From positions 372,001 to 436,000 of the forward strand of contig NZ_CP149933.1 of assembly GCF_037949795.1 (NCBI RefSeq): DNA of 64,000 bases. The letters run 5' to 3'. Each line of letters opens with the position of its first letter. Position 1 is the stretch's first letter. The stretch comes from Thioclava sp. GXIMD2076 (GTDB lineage Bacteria > Pseudomonadota > Alphaproteobacteria > Rhodobacterales > Rhodobacteraceae). A program made the translations under genes and the position numbers. The notes under the pieces are model-generated. The model was given only the letters and a program-made list of their open reading frames with translations, was not told the origin of the DNA and did no database searches. Positions 25,958-35,007 of the stretch are shown in pieces.

Positions 25958-26766
25958 TGGCGGATCTCCGTCCAAGGGAAGGCGCGCCGCCGTAGCTGGC
26001 TGAGAGCCACATCCATCACCACCGCCAGAAGTGTGATCCATGCCACATAGGGAAAGATCACATCCATCGACATATAGCGCCGCACGAGAAAGATCCGGTA
26101 ACCCAGACCCGCATCCGCCGAGATGGCCTCGGCCGCGATGAGGAACAGAAAGGCCGGACCAAGTTGCAAACGCAGGCTGTCGATCAGCCGTGGCAGCACC
26201 TGCGGCAGCACGACCCGCAGGGTGATCAGCCAGCTTGAGGCCGAAAGGGTCTCGGCCTTGATGATCTGCTCGCGCGGCAATGCCCCCGCCTGAAGCGCCA
26301 GATCGCGGATCAGGATGGGGGTCACGCCGATGACGATGAGCGCGATCTTGGCGGTCTCGCCCAGACCCAGCGCGATAAACAGCACCGGCAGAAGCGCCAG
26401 AGGTGGCACCATCGAGATAAAGCCTACGAGCGGCGCAAGGGCGGCCCGCGCCAGTGGCAGCACGCCCTGCGCCACGCCCACAACGAGCGCGATGGCCGTG
26501 GCGATCCCCAGCCCCGAAACAAGGCGGGTCAGGCTGGCGCGGGTATCGGCCCATAGGAGATAGTCGCCGGTGCGCCGGTCTTGGGTAAAGGCATAGGTAT
26601 TGACCGCATCGGCGATCGTCTGGAATCCGGGCAAGAGCTTGTCGGCGGGGTTGGCCTCGAGCCGCACCGCCGAACCGATCGCATAGGCGACAAGCAGGGC
26701 GATGAACGGCAGGCAGGCAAGAAACAACCCCGTCCGACGCGAGGGTCTGACGTTGATGAGACGCAT
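25954..26766 (-). CDS. ABC transporter permease, guanidine importer
   Basis: 270 residues with about six membrane helices and the BPD_transp_1 coupling loop (EQIIKAETLSASSWLITLRVVLPQVLPRLID, containing the EAA-like motif). It belongs to the SsuC/TauC class. It overlaps the ATPase gene by 4 bp and starts 12 bp after the binding-protein gene. Homologues in this context are known as urea-carboxylase-associated ABC permeases; guanidine as cargo is inferred from the riboswitch and operon. Confidence 0.9.
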   Translation of the reverse strand: MRLINVRPSRRTGLFLACLPFIALLVAYAIGSAVRLEANPADKLLPGFQTIADAVNTYAFTQDRRTGDYLLWADTRASLTRLVSGLGIATAIALVVGVAQGVLPLARAALAPLVGFISMVPPLALLPVLFIALGLGETAKIALIVIGVTPILIRDLALQAGALPREQIIKAETLSASSWLITLRVVLPQVLPRLIDSLRLQLGPAFLFLIAAEAISADAGLGYRIFLVRRYMSMDVIFPYVAWITLLAVVMDVALSQLRRRAFPWTEIRQ

Positions 26767-26778
26767 GGGAGGCCCTGA

Positions 26779-27852
26779 TTACAGCGCGTTATCGGCGGCG
26801 GCCTGCATGAACTGCGTGTCGAAGCGCAGCTTCACATTGCTTTCGTCGCCCAGCACCGTGCCATCGGCGAGTTCGATCCCGATCACATCCACTGAGGGCG
26901 CGCCCGCACCCAGAAGGCCTTTGTCGAAGAGGAAGTTGCGCACATGGTCCATACCATCGGCCATCTCTTTCGACTGCGTGAAGCTCACCGCCTTGACCGG
27001 ATCGGCAAAGAAATGCGTTGCGGCCAATTGCTCCTCGAAACCCGCCTGATCGGTGCCGGAGGCCGCGCCCATCGCGGCACGCGCCCTGGCGCCCTCGGGC
27101 GTATCCGAGGTCATCAGCGCCACGGTTTCATACCAGATCCCCGCAAGCGCCTTGCCGAATTCGGGATGCGCTTTGAGCGTGTCGGTATTGGCCACCATCA
27201 GATCGAGGATCTCGCCCGGGATCTTCGAGCTGTCGAACACGATATGCGCGTCATCGAGCTTGGCGATCTCCGAGACCATCGGGTTCCATGTCACCATCGC
27301 CTGCACATCCGCCGTCTGGAAGGCACCGACCATATCGGGATCGGCAGTATTGACGATCTTCACATCGCGGCCCGTCAGACCCACGGTCTCCAGACCACGG
27401 TTCAGCAGGTATTCGGACACCGAGAACTCGACCAGATTGACGCTCTCGCCCTTGATATCCTCGAGCTTGTCCTTGCCCTTCAGGATCACGGCATCATTGC
27501 CATCGGAGAAATCGCCCACGATCACGGCGGTGGTATCCACGCCGCCTGCTGCCGGAATGGACAGCCCGTCCATATTGGTCAGCGTCACCGCATCATAGGC
27601 GCCTACAGTATATTGGTTCATCGATTCCACATAGTCGTTAAACTGGGTGACCTCGATCTCGATCCCGTATTTATCCGCCCATTTCTGGACGATTCCGCTA
27701 TCCTGCGCATAGCCCCACGGCATCCAGCCCGCATAGATCGACCAAGCGACCTTGAAGGAGGGTTTGGTCTGCGCCTGCAGAGGGGCGGTGGCCATCAGGG
27801 TGGCAATCAGGGTGGTGGCGGAAGACAGCATTAGTCCACGGCGAGTAATCAT
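26779..27852 (-). CDS. Periplasmic binding protein of guanidine importer (urea-carboxylase-associated)
   Basis: 357 residues from the ATG at 27852, chosen for AAAGGA seven bases upstream and the signal peptide beginning MITRRGLMLSSATTLIATL with likely cleavage after LQAQ. The mature protein resembles NMT1/SsuA-type binding proteins of the urea-carboxylase ABC subfamily (SIYAGWMPWGYAQDSGIV, QYTVGAYDAVTLTNMDG, VVGDFSDGNDAVI). It delivers the substrate to the membrane permease. It is the first gene of the operon, preceded by the guanidine-I riboswitch. Confidence 0.9.
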   Translation of the reverse strand: MITRRGLMLSSATTLIATLMATAPLQAQTKPSFKVAWSIYAGWMPWGYAQDSGIVQKWADKYGIEIEVTQFNDYVESMNQYTVGAYDAVTLTNMDGLSIPAAGGVDTTAVIVGDFSDGNDAVILKGKDKLEDIKGESVNLVEFSVSEYLLNRGLETVGLTGRDVKIVNTADPDMVGAFQTADVQAMVTWNPMVSEIAKLDDAHIVFDSSKIPGEILDLMVANTDTLKAHPEFGKALAGIWYETVALMTSDTPEGARARAAMGAASGTDQAGFEEQLAATHFFADPVKAVSFTQSKEMADGMDHVRNFLFDKGLLGAGAPSVDVIGIELADGTVLGDESNVKLRFDTQFMQAAADNAL

Positions 27853-27929
27853 GGCTCGTTCCTTTACATTCATCATGTTGCATAAGGGACGTACGAAACC
27901 ACGTTCCGCCAATCCCTTGGCTGGACGAG

Positions 27930-28028
27930 GTCTCCCGGGCTTTTATCCCGCCGTGTGCCGAACGGGATGTCTCCCCGCCGGTGGCTGCTCTCGGACCAGA
28001 CGCATCTCTGCCGGAACCCTAGCGGCCA
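27930..28028 (-). ncRNA. Guanidine-I (ykkC) riboswitch
   Basis: Read on the minus strand, the conserved ykkC blocks occur in order: GCTAGGGTTCCGG (28025-28013 region), CTGGTCCGAGAGC (about 27999-27987), ACACGGCGGGATAAAAGCC (27955-27937) and CGGGAGA (27936-27930). This is an almost perfect match to the class consensus, which binds free guanidinium and turns genes on. It lies 77 bp upstream of the binding-protein start and should control the whole ~9.9-kb operon down to gdx. I see no classical terminator with a T-run downstream of the aptamer. A weak AAGGGA/TCCCTT stem (27884-27918) follows, so the output mechanism is unresolved. Confidence 0.95.
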
Positions 28029-28553
28029 ACTCCTGTAGATTGCTAGCAGCAGGCATTTCTCCGCGTCAACGCCCGCAGGCCAGAGCCGCAAGATACCAAA
28101 GGATTGCACCGGAACGTCAGAAAATAAGAGCAAGAATGCAGCGACATGCCCAATATTTACCCAATCCGCGAAGAAAGCGACGGCGGGCCAATATGCGGGC
28201 CATACGTTCCGCCGCGTAGACCGGTCCGGCAGAACCGGAGAAACAATCTGCCATGCGCGAGGCGCAGCCGACGGGCGGCCCCTTTGGCAGGCATCGCACC
28301 CGCTCTCGCCAAACAGGCCCGAAGCCGCGCGGTTAAGTCAGCTTACATGATCTGAAATCAATATTCGCCCGTAAGTCGTCGCCTTTTTTTGTCAGGAATG
28401 CCCGGACAGGCTTGAGACCGCGTCATATTATCATTTGTTAAGTTGGACGATATCCAGACCGCCTGCCGTTTCCTGATCCCGTTTAGCGGGAACATTCCAA
28501 GCGTCTGGTTGGTTTTCGAGTAAGCTTATTCCTGATCGGGCGATGTGATCTAT
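28029..28553. other. Intergenic region between guanidine operon and crp-like gene
   Basis: About 525 bp without a supportable gene. It must hold the minus-strand promoter of the riboswitch-controlled operon and the plus-strand promoter of the Crp/Fnr gene. I do not see a convincing sigma-70 box pair. The DNA becomes AT-richer from about 28340 to 28450. Confidence 0.6.
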
Positions 28554-29297
28554 ATGTCGAGTGAAACCTATCCGAATACATGGCGCTTTCTCAAAGGCCG
28601 CGTGCGTGACAGCATGAGCCGTAACGAGAAATCCGTGATGGAGGATCTGGTGCAGGATGTGTGCCAGCTGGGGCATGGCGAGAAAATCCTGACGCGCGGG
28701 TCGGTGACCCAGCGCAGCACATTCCTGATCGAAGGTTTCGTCGCTCGTGTCAACGAGCGTGACGGTAAACGCCAGATCATCTCCATCCATGTGCCCGGAG
28801 ATTTCGTCGATCTGCACAGCTATGCGCTGAAAAAGATCGACCACGACCTGATGACCTTCGGCACCGCCCGCGTGGGCTATGTCTCCCATGTCAATCTGGA
28901 TGTGGTAATGACACGCGAGCCGAAACTGGCGCGCCACCTGTGGTTCGCCTCGCATCTGGACGCCGCGATCCACCGCGAATGGATCGCCAAGCTGCAGAGC
29001 CTTTCGGCCGATGGCTGCCTTGCGCATCTGATCACCGAGGTGCATGCCCGCCTCAAAGCGGTGGCCGCGATCGAGCATAACAGCTTCGCCTTCCCGCTGA
29101 CCCAGACCGAGCTGGCCGAAACCTGCGGCACCACCCCCGTGCATATGAATCGCGTGGTGCGCAAACTGCGCGAACAGGGTCTGGCCGATATCTCGCGCAA
29201 GAAGATCACCATTCTTGACGCCGAAGGGCTGGCCGCCCTCGCCCAGTTCGATATGGGCTATCTCTACCAGAACCTCCCCGAGCCTGTCCGCGCCTGA
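28554..29297 (+). CDS. Crp/Fnr-family transcriptional regulator
   Basis: 247 residues from the ATG at 28554; an in-frame GTG three codons upstream is possible and neither has a clear Shine-Dalgarno. The cyclic-nucleotide-binding-like beta-roll spans about 45-125 (LTRGSVTQRSTFLIEGFVAR, IHVPGDFVDLHSY), and the C-terminal helix-turn-helix is LTQTELAETCGTTPVHMNRVVRKLREQG. It lacks the N-terminal four-Cys cluster of Fnr and the full cAMP pocket, so the signal is unknown. It is divergent from the guanidine operon but separated by 500 bp; a link to it is speculative. Confidence 0.87.
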   Translation: MSSETYPNTWRFLKGRVRDSMSRNEKSVMEDLVQDVCQLGHGEKILTRGSVTQRSTFLIEGFVARVNERDGKRQIISIHVPGDFVDLHSYALKKIDHDLMTFGTARVGYVSHVNLDVVMTREPKLARHLWFASHLDAAIHREWIAKLQSLSADGCLAHLITEVHARLKAVAAIEHNSFAFPLTQTELAETCGTTPVHMNRVVRKLREQGLADISRKKITILDAEGLAALAQFDMGYLYQNLPEPVRA

Positions 29298-29437
29298 CAC
29301 GAGTTGACATCAGGTTTAGTTTCATGATCTGTGTTAGGCCGTCTTGTAGGCATGGCTAAGGTCACTGCTTGGCTTATTTTTATTTTTACAGAGTATTACG
29401 ACGGGCGCTGCCTGCCGGACTACCTTGGGGAGGTAGA

Positions 29438-29635
29438 ATGGAACTATCATCAAACGACATGGATCAGGCGTTCCATGATCTGGGCAATGCGCTTCAGAAA
29501 GTCAAATCCGCCAGTTCGATCGCCCATCGCAGCCCCGAAAACGCCATGCAGTGTTTCGATGTGATCGACGAGGCCGTCGAACAGATCGAGACCCAACTCA
29601 AATCCTTGCGCGACAGCCTGCATTCCTCGCGTTGA
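29438..29635 (+). CDS. Small protein of unknown function (65 aa)
   Basis: 65 residues from the ATG at 29438, with GGGGAGG four bases upstream, which is why the longer upstream frame is rejected. It is acidic to neutral, highly helical and heptad-like (FHDLGNALQKVKSA, FDVIDEAVEQIETQLKSLRDSL), with no signal peptide or membrane segment. I do not recognise the family. The good ribosome site and codon usage like its neighbours support a real gene. It stands alone between crp and dsdA. Confidence 0.6.
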   Translation: MELSSNDMDQAFHDLGNALQKVKSASSIAHRSPENAMQCFDVIDEAVEQIETQLKSLRDSLHSSR

Positions 29636-29784
29636 GGGCCTCTCGCTGAAGGCCTCGCGTTAAAGGCTGCTGCCCGTTTCAGGGCAACAGCACCCGCGGT
29701 GACGTTTTATCCTGAGCATGCTCTGGTAATCCGAAACTGCATGTTTATCCTCCTCCCCGAAGACAGGTGGCAGGCAGGGACAGG

Positions 29785-31059
29785 ATGGACGAGTTCGAGA
29801 CACGGTTGAAAGAGGCGCAGCCGCTTTTATGGTGCAACCCGTCCTATCAGCCGGACGGAGATGACGAGGCCCGCGCGGGGCTTGCGCGGGCGGTGGCCGA
29901 TTGGGCAGAGCTTGCGCCCCTGATCGCCGCCCTCTGGCCCGAGACCTCCGGCACGATCCGCTCGGACTTGCGCAGCGGCGCCGCTGCCGGACTGGGAGAC
30001 GCGCTCTGGATCAAATGCGATCATGATCTGCCGGTGGCGGGCTCGGTCAAGGCCCGTGGAGGCCTCTTCGAAGTGCTGATGACGGCCCGCACGCAGGCCC
30101 GCGCCGCGGGGCTCCTCTCACCGGATGGGGACATCGCCACGCTGGCAAAGCCGGAGGCTCGGGCGTTCTTTGCGCAGCGGCGGATCGCCGTGGGCTCCAC
30201 CGGCAATCTGGGGCTCAGTGTGGGGATCGCCGCGCGGGCTCTGGGCTATCAGACCACCGTGCACATGTCACATGATGCCAAAGCGTGGAAGGTGCAGCGC
30301 CTGCGCGATCTGGGTGTCGAGGTGGTGCAGCATGACAGCGATTACAGCGCCGCCGTCGCGGCGGCGCGCAATATTGCCGCCAATGATCCGCTGACCCATT
30401 TCGTCGATGACGAGGCCTCCGAACTCTTGTTTCGTGGCTATAGCGCGGCGGCGCGGGAATTGCAGAGACAGCTGGCAAAGGCGGGGATAGAGATCGGGCC
30501 GGACCGCCCTCTGGTCCTCTACCTGCCCTGCGGGATCGGTGGCGCACCGGGCGGGATCGCCTATGGGGCCCGCGCCGTTTTCGGCCCTGATGTCCATGCC
30601 TTCTTCATGGAGCCGGTGCAGGCCCCCTCGGCGCTGGTGCAGATGCGCGCGGGACTCGCGCGCGCGACCGATGTCTATGAGGTCGGTCTGAGCAACCGCA
30701 CCGAGGCCGATGGCATGGCCGTGGCCACCATGTCGGGGCTTGTCGCCCATGCCATGCACACACGGCTGGCCGGTGTGATCACGGTAGATGATGACCGCCT
30801 GCTATGCGATCTGGCCCGCATGGCCGATCATGGCTTCCGGCTCGAGCCCTCTGCCGCCTCGGGCTTTGCTGGTCCTGCCATGCTGGAGACCACCGAGGAA
30901 GGTCGCGCCTTCCTTGCCAGACATCTCACCCCGGAAGCCGCCCGAAATATCGTCCATCTGGTCTGGACCACCGGCGGCGCCTTCGTGCCCGAAGACCAGT
31001 ATCAGGATTTCATCGTTCGCGGACGCGCAATTTCCAAGCATTTACAGGATAGATCATGA
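29785..31059 (+). CDS. dsdA: D-serine ammonia-lyase
   Basis: 424 residues from the ATG at 29785, with a CAGGGACAGG purine-rich site directly upstream; a GTG 18 bp earlier is less likely. It is a PLP fold-type II enzyme: Schiff-base Lys89 in AGSVKARGG, glycine-rich phosphate loop GSTGNLGLSVG, and PCGIGGAPGGIAYG near the cofactor. The sequence is DsdA-like (HDLPVAGSVKARGGLFEVL). It converts D-serine to pyruvate and ammonium in the cytoplasm. The stop overlaps the start of the amidase gene by ATGA, so the two are co-translated. Confidence 0.92.
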   Translation: MDEFETRLKEAQPLLWCNPSYQPDGDDEARAGLARAVADWAELAPLIAALWPETSGTIRSDLRSGAAAGLGDALWIKCDHDLPVAGSVKARGGLFEVLMTARTQARAAGLLSPDGDIATLAKPEARAFFAQRRIAVGSTGNLGLSVGIAARALGYQTTVHMSHDAKAWKVQRLRDLGVEVVQHDSDYSAAVAAARNIAANDPLTHFVDDEASELLFRGYSAAARELQRQLAKAGIEIGPDRPLVLYLPCGIGGAPGGIAYGARAVFGPDVHAFFMEPVQAPSALVQMRAGLARATDVYEVGLSNRTEADGMAVATMSGLVAHAMHTRLAGVITVDDDRLLCDLARMADHGFRLEPSAASGFAGPAMLETTEEGRAFLARHLTPEAARNIVHLVWTTGGAFVPEDQYQDFIVRGRAISKHLQDRS

Positions 31060-32570
31060 CCACCCATCCCCGCATCGTTGCAACCGACCCCGCCGATCTG
31101 GGCGCGAGCGAAGCCCGTCGTCTGATCGCGCGCAAGCAACTGTCTCCCGTGGAACTGGCCGAGGCCTGTATCGCACGGATCGAGACGCTCGATCATGCCG
31201 TCAATGCCGTGGTCGCGCGCAATTTCGAAGGGCTTCTGGACGATGCCCGCCGCGCCGAGACCGCGGTGATGGAAGGCGCGCCTCTGGGTCTTCTGCACGG
31301 CTTGCCCTTCGGCGTGAAGGACATGATCGATGTCAAAGGTCTGCCGACCACCTTCGGCTCGGAGATCTACGCCGACAATATCGCGGTCAAGGATGATCCG
31401 ATCGTTGCCGCGATGCGGGCGGCGGGGGCCAGCCCCTTGGGCAAGCTCAACAACCCCGAATGGAGCGCGGGCGGCAATACCCGCAACCGCGTCTACGGAG
31501 TGACCGCCAACCCCTATGACGTCACGCGCTCCTGTGCGGGCTCGTCGGGCGGCTCCGCGGTGGCGCTGGCCTGTGGCTATGCGCCGCTGGCCACAGGCTC
31601 GGATACCGGCGGCAGCCTGCGCAATCCGGCCGCCTTCTGCGGCGTGGTAGGCTACCGCCCCAGCCCCGGTGTGGTGCCCGGACCGGCGCGGGCAACGGCA
31701 TTGATCCCACTGCCCACCGCAGGTCCGATGGCGCGGTCGGTGGCCGATGTCGGGCTGATGCTGGCGGTGATGGCACGTCCCGACGGACGCGATCCCTATA
31801 CCATCCTACACAACGGCCAGACTCTGTGGAACCCGCTCGATTTTGCCACCCTGCCCCGGCGCGACCTGTCATCGCTGAAGATCGCCATCAGCGAGGATTA
31901 CGGCTTCGCGCCCGTCGAGGGGATCGTGCGCGCGCAGTTCGCCAAAGCCATGGCGCAGATCGGCCCCGCCTTCGGCGAGACCCGTCATGCCCATCCTGAC
32001 TGCCATGACGCCGACCGCATCTTCTCGGTGCTCAGGGCGCTCCAGTTTCTCGGGCTCGGCGCGCATGTGGATGCGACGCCCGAACTGTGCGGGCCCAATG
32101 TCCATGACAATGTGGCCGAAGGCCGCCGCTATTCGGCAGAGGATGTCGCGCAGGCGCTGACGGCGCAGGGCAATTTCTACCGCCGCTGGCAGATCTTCTT
32201 CGAGCATCACGACTATCTGCTGACCCCCGCCGTCACCATCAGCCCGCGCGACTGGCACGAGCTTTACCCCAAGGAGATCGACGGCCAGCCCACCAAGAGC
32301 TATTATCACTGGCTCGCGATGGCCTACGCCTCGACCCTTGCAGGCCACCCCTCGATCACCATTCCCTGCGGGTTTGATGCCAATGGCATGCCCTTCGGTC
32401 TGCAGATCGTCGGCAAGCGGCATGATGATCTGGGGGTGCTTGCGGTTGCCGCCGAGCTGGAGGCGGTCATCGCAGGCCTACCGGCTCTTGCGCCGCATGG
32501 TCCCGATCTGGCTGCTCTCGCCCGTGCTCCGGCGTTGAGAGAGGTGGAGGGGTTCCTTTCCTTCGAATGA
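31056..32570 (+). CDS. Amidase-signature family amidase
   Basis: 504 residues with the full Ser-cisSer-Lys triad: Lys88 (FGVKDMID), Ser163 (CAGSSGGSAVA) and Ser187 (GSDTGGSLRNP). It is closer to the general amidases of this superfamily than to GatA, as no GatB/C neighbours exist. It is coupled to dsdA by a 4-bp overlap, suggesting a D-seryl amide, N-acyl-D-serine or similar compound that releases D-serine or another amino acid. The actual substrate is not visible from sequence. Confidence 0.85.
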   Translation: MTTHPRIVATDPADLGASEARRLIARKQLSPVELAEACIARIETLDHAVNAVVARNFEGLLDDARRAETAVMEGAPLGLLHGLPFGVKDMIDVKGLPTTFGSEIYADNIAVKDDPIVAAMRAAGASPLGKLNNPEWSAGGNTRNRVYGVTANPYDVTRSCAGSSGGSAVALACGYAPLATGSDTGGSLRNPAAFCGVVGYRPSPGVVPGPARATALIPLPTAGPMARSVADVGLMLAVMARPDGRDPYTILHNGQTLWNPLDFATLPRRDLSSLKIAISEDYGFAPVEGIVRAQFAKAMAQIGPAFGETRHAHPDCHDADRIFSVLRALQFLGLGAHVDATPELCGPNVHDNVAEGRRYSAEDVAQALTAQGNFYRRWQIFFEHHDYLLTPAVTISPRDWHELYPKEIDGQPTKSYYHWLAMAYASTLAGHPSITIPCGFDANGMPFGLQIVGKRHDDLGVLAVAAELEAVIAGLPALAPHGPDLAALARAPALREVEGFLSFE

Positions 32571-32578
32571 GACGCGCC

Positions 32579-32607
32579 CTGGCGCCGGACACCTCGTCCG
32601 GCGCCAG
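32579..32607. terminator. Hairpin between convergent amidase and flavoprotein genes
   Basis: CTGGCGCCGGAC, loop ACCTC, GTCCGGCGCCAG: a perfect 12-bp GC-rich stem between two converging stop codons. There is no T-run, but the location suggests transcript ends on both strands. Confidence 0.7.
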
Positions 32608-32619
32608 AGTATCCGCCGA

Positions 32620-33900
32620 TCACGCCCCCAGAAGGCCCGGCCGAAGCGCATGGGTCAGGGCTGCGCCGAATTCGACATAGGCGCCCGCGACGGATTTGAA
32701 CCGCTCGGAATAGGCTTGGTGGACCGGCAGGGGCAGCGCCGCCTCCCCCGCCCCCAGCAGCGCCTGCGCGGCGGCTGTGCCGATCACGGTGCCCGGACAG
32801 ATCCCGCGCCCCGAATAGCCGAACACCGCATAGGCATCGGGACCGAACGCGACCACTTTCGGGATATGGTCGCGGGTCATCGCGATGCGCCCGCGCCATT
32901 GATGCTCGAAAGGAAGATCGGCCAGCTCCGGATAGAGATGACGCAATTTGCGCCGCGCCCAGCTTTCGTGGATCATGGCCGCCGGACCTTCGGTATTGCC
33001 CATGCCACCGATAATCAGCCGCCCCTGCGCGTCGGTGCGGATCGAGGACATCACCATAGCTGTATCCCAGCATCCCTCGCGCCCCGCAAGGATCCGCTGG
33101 CGCTGATCGGGGGACAGCGGCGCAGTGGCGAACTGGCAATAACTCACCACGACATATTCCGGCGCATAGGCCCCTTCAGCCAGCTGGTGATAGGCATTTG
33201 TCGCCACCAGAAGACGGGCGGCGCTCACCCGATGCCCTCCGGCCTGCACATGCCACCGCCCGCCCGCCCGCTCGACCCCCGTCACCGGTGTCCGCTGGCA
33301 GATCCGCGCGCCCGCGGCGATTGCCGCACGGGCCAAACCCAGACAATAGGCGCGCGGCTGCAATGTGCCCGCACGCGGATCGAGAAGCGCGGCATGAAAG
33401 GCGGAACTTCCCGTCCGCCGCGCGGTTTCCTCGCGGTCGAGCAGACGCAGCGGCGCGCCGAAACCGGTGCCCTGCCGGAAGCGGTTCTTCAGATCCCTGA
33501 CCCCGCCTGGAGCATGGGCCAGATGCAGGGTGCCGTTCTGCGCCGCCTCGCACTCGATGCCGAATTCCCTGATGCGGGAGAAAACCGTTTCGGGGCCGCG
33601 CCCGAGCGCCTCGATCAAGCGCCGGCCCATGGCCTCGCCCAGCTGCGCCACCACCTCCTCGGGCGGCAGCCAGAGCCCGGCATTGACCAGCCCGACATTG
33701 CGCCCCGAGCCACCATGGGCAAGGGTCTCGGCCTCGAGCACGATCACCGAGGCCCCCGCGCGGGCGGCCTCCAGCGCGGCCGAGCAGCCGGTAAATCCGC
33801 CTCCGATCACCGCCAGATCGACCTCCGCATCCGCCAGAAGACGGTCGGGGGAGATCTGTTCGGCGCAGGTCAGGTGCCAGAGATTGCTGGACGTGTGCAT
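32620..33900 (-). CDS. FAD-dependent oxidoreductase (PuuB/GlpO-like DAO family)
   Basis: 426 residues from the ATG at 33900 (GAGG six bases upstream); the longer frame adds a non-conserved stretch. The FAD-binding motif is DLAVIGGGFTGCSAALEAARAG (about 28-49), followed by GGSGRNVGLVNAG. A C-terminal FAD contact lies in YAVFGYSGRGICPGT. This pattern is typical of gamma-glutamylputrescine oxidase (PuuB)-like amine oxidases. It is divergent from a LysR regulator. The nearby gamma-glutamyltransferase-family gene could fit gamma-glutamyl-amine metabolism, but no PuuA or PuuC homologue is present. Confidence 0.83.
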   Translation of the reverse strand: MHTSSNLWHLTCAEQISPDRLLADAEVDLAVIGGGFTGCSAALEAARAGASVIVLEAETLAHGGSGRNVGLVNAGLWLPPEEVVAQLGEAMGRRLIEALGRGPETVFSRIREFGIECEAAQNGTLHLAHAPGGVRDLKNRFRQGTGFGAPLRLLDREETARRTGSSAFHAALLDPRAGTLQPRAYCLGLARAAIAAGARICQRTPVTGVERAGGRWHVQAGGHRVSAARLLVATNAYHQLAEGAYAPEYVVVSYCQFATAPLSPDQRQRILAGREGCWDTAMVMSSIRTDAQGRLIIGGMGNTEGPAAMIHESWARRKLRHLYPELADLPFEHQWRGRIAMTRDHIPKVVAFGPDAYAVFGYSGRGICPGTVIGTAAAQALLGAGEAALPLPVHQAYSERFKSVAGAYVEFGAALTHALRPGLLGA

Positions 33901-34101
33901 GTGGAGCCTCGCAGCAGGGAAGACAGGGATGAGGAAAAGGCGGCCAATGGAGCACAGGCCCGGGCTTTGCGTAAAAATCCAACATCGGATATCCACCCGA
34001 GAAGCGGGATAGGGGTATCAATGAGGTATTGTGGAAATATTGCCCTAGCCCTCTCCCTTGGAAAAGTGATTTGATGGCACATCACTTGGAGCTTTTGTCA
34101 C

Positions 34102-35007
34102 ATGTCGATCCCCAGACGGTTTCTGCCGACCATGAGCAGCCTGCGCGCCCTCGAAGCCGTGGACCGGCTGGGCACGGCGGTGGCGGCGGCGCAGGATCTG
34201 GACCTGACCCATTCGGCCGTGAGCCGCCAGTTGCGGGTGCTGGAAGAGCAGCTGGGCGTGAAACTGTTCCTGCGCGAAGGCAAAAGGCTAGGCCTGACCT
34301 CCGCCGGACAGAGCTATGCCCGCGCTGTCCGTGACTGTCTTGACACGCTGGCACAGGCCAGCCTCAGCCTGCGGGCCGCAGGCGATCAGGACAGCCTGTC
34401 TCTGGCCGTGCCACTGACATTCGGGTTGCACTGGCTGGCCCCGCGCCTCGCGCGGTTTGCCGCGATACATCCCGCGCTCCATATCAACCAGTCCACGCGC
34501 AACCATCCTGTCAATTTCGCAACCGAACCCTTCGATGCAGCCATCCTCTTCGGGCTTGCCGATGCCGATGGTCTGGCGAGGCTGCCTTTGGCCGAAAACC
34601 GGCTGGTCCCGGTGGGCGGAACAACAATGTCGCCCCCCGCGCAGCCTCGGGATCTTCTGGAGAGGCCGCTTCTGCATCTGGCCAGCCGTCCGGGAGCGTG
34701 GGAGAGCTGGTTTGCAGATCACGATATCCCGCCCGGACATCTGCGCGGACCACTCTTCGACCAATTCCTGTCACTGGCCCATGCGGCCAGATCAGGCATG
34801 GGACTGGCCCTCCTGCCCGACTTCCTTGCCGAACCCGAGATCGCGCAGGGTAGCCTGATCCGTATGGGCGCGACCTTTCAGGATCGTGCAAGCCGCTACT
34901 ATCTGGCCTGGCCCGCTGATATCGAACCCTCAGTGCCCTTGAAGACCCTGATCCGCTTTCTCGAAACAGATCTAAAGGCCCGCCCGCATGGGCCTGCAAC
35001 GCCCTGA
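34102..35007 (+). CDS. LysR-family regulator (GcvA-like)
   Basis: 301 residues; the N-terminal helix-turn-helix is LRALEAVDRLGTAVAAAQDLDLTHSAVSRQLRVLEEQLG, followed by a LysR substrate-binding domain. The SSLRALEAV... start is typical of the GcvA/AmpR-like branch. It is divergent from the flavoprotein gene across a 201-bp gap that should hold the operator. It probably regulates that oxidase; whether it also acts on dsdA-amidase is unknown. Confidence 0.85.
   Translation: MSIPRRFLPTMSSLRALEAVDRLGTAVAAAQDLDLTHSAVSRQLRVLEEQLGVKLFLREGKRLGLTSAGQSYARAVRDCLDTLAQASLSLRAAGDQDSLSLAVPLTFGLHWLAPRLARFAAIHPALHINQSTRNHPVNFATEPFDAAILFGLADADGLARLPLAENRLVPVGGTTMSPPAQPRDLLERPLLHLASRPGAWESWFADHDIPPGHLRGPLFDQFLSLAHAARSGMGLALLPDFLAEPEIAQGSLIRMGATFQDRASRYYLAWPADIEPSVPLKTLIRFLETDLKARPHGPATP

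Noticed and set aside
28348..28360. TGAT-ctgaa-ATCA resembling an FNR/Crp box upstream of the Crp-like gene
   Set aside because: The spacer is five rather than four bases and the outer TT/AA are incomplete, so I do not call it a site.
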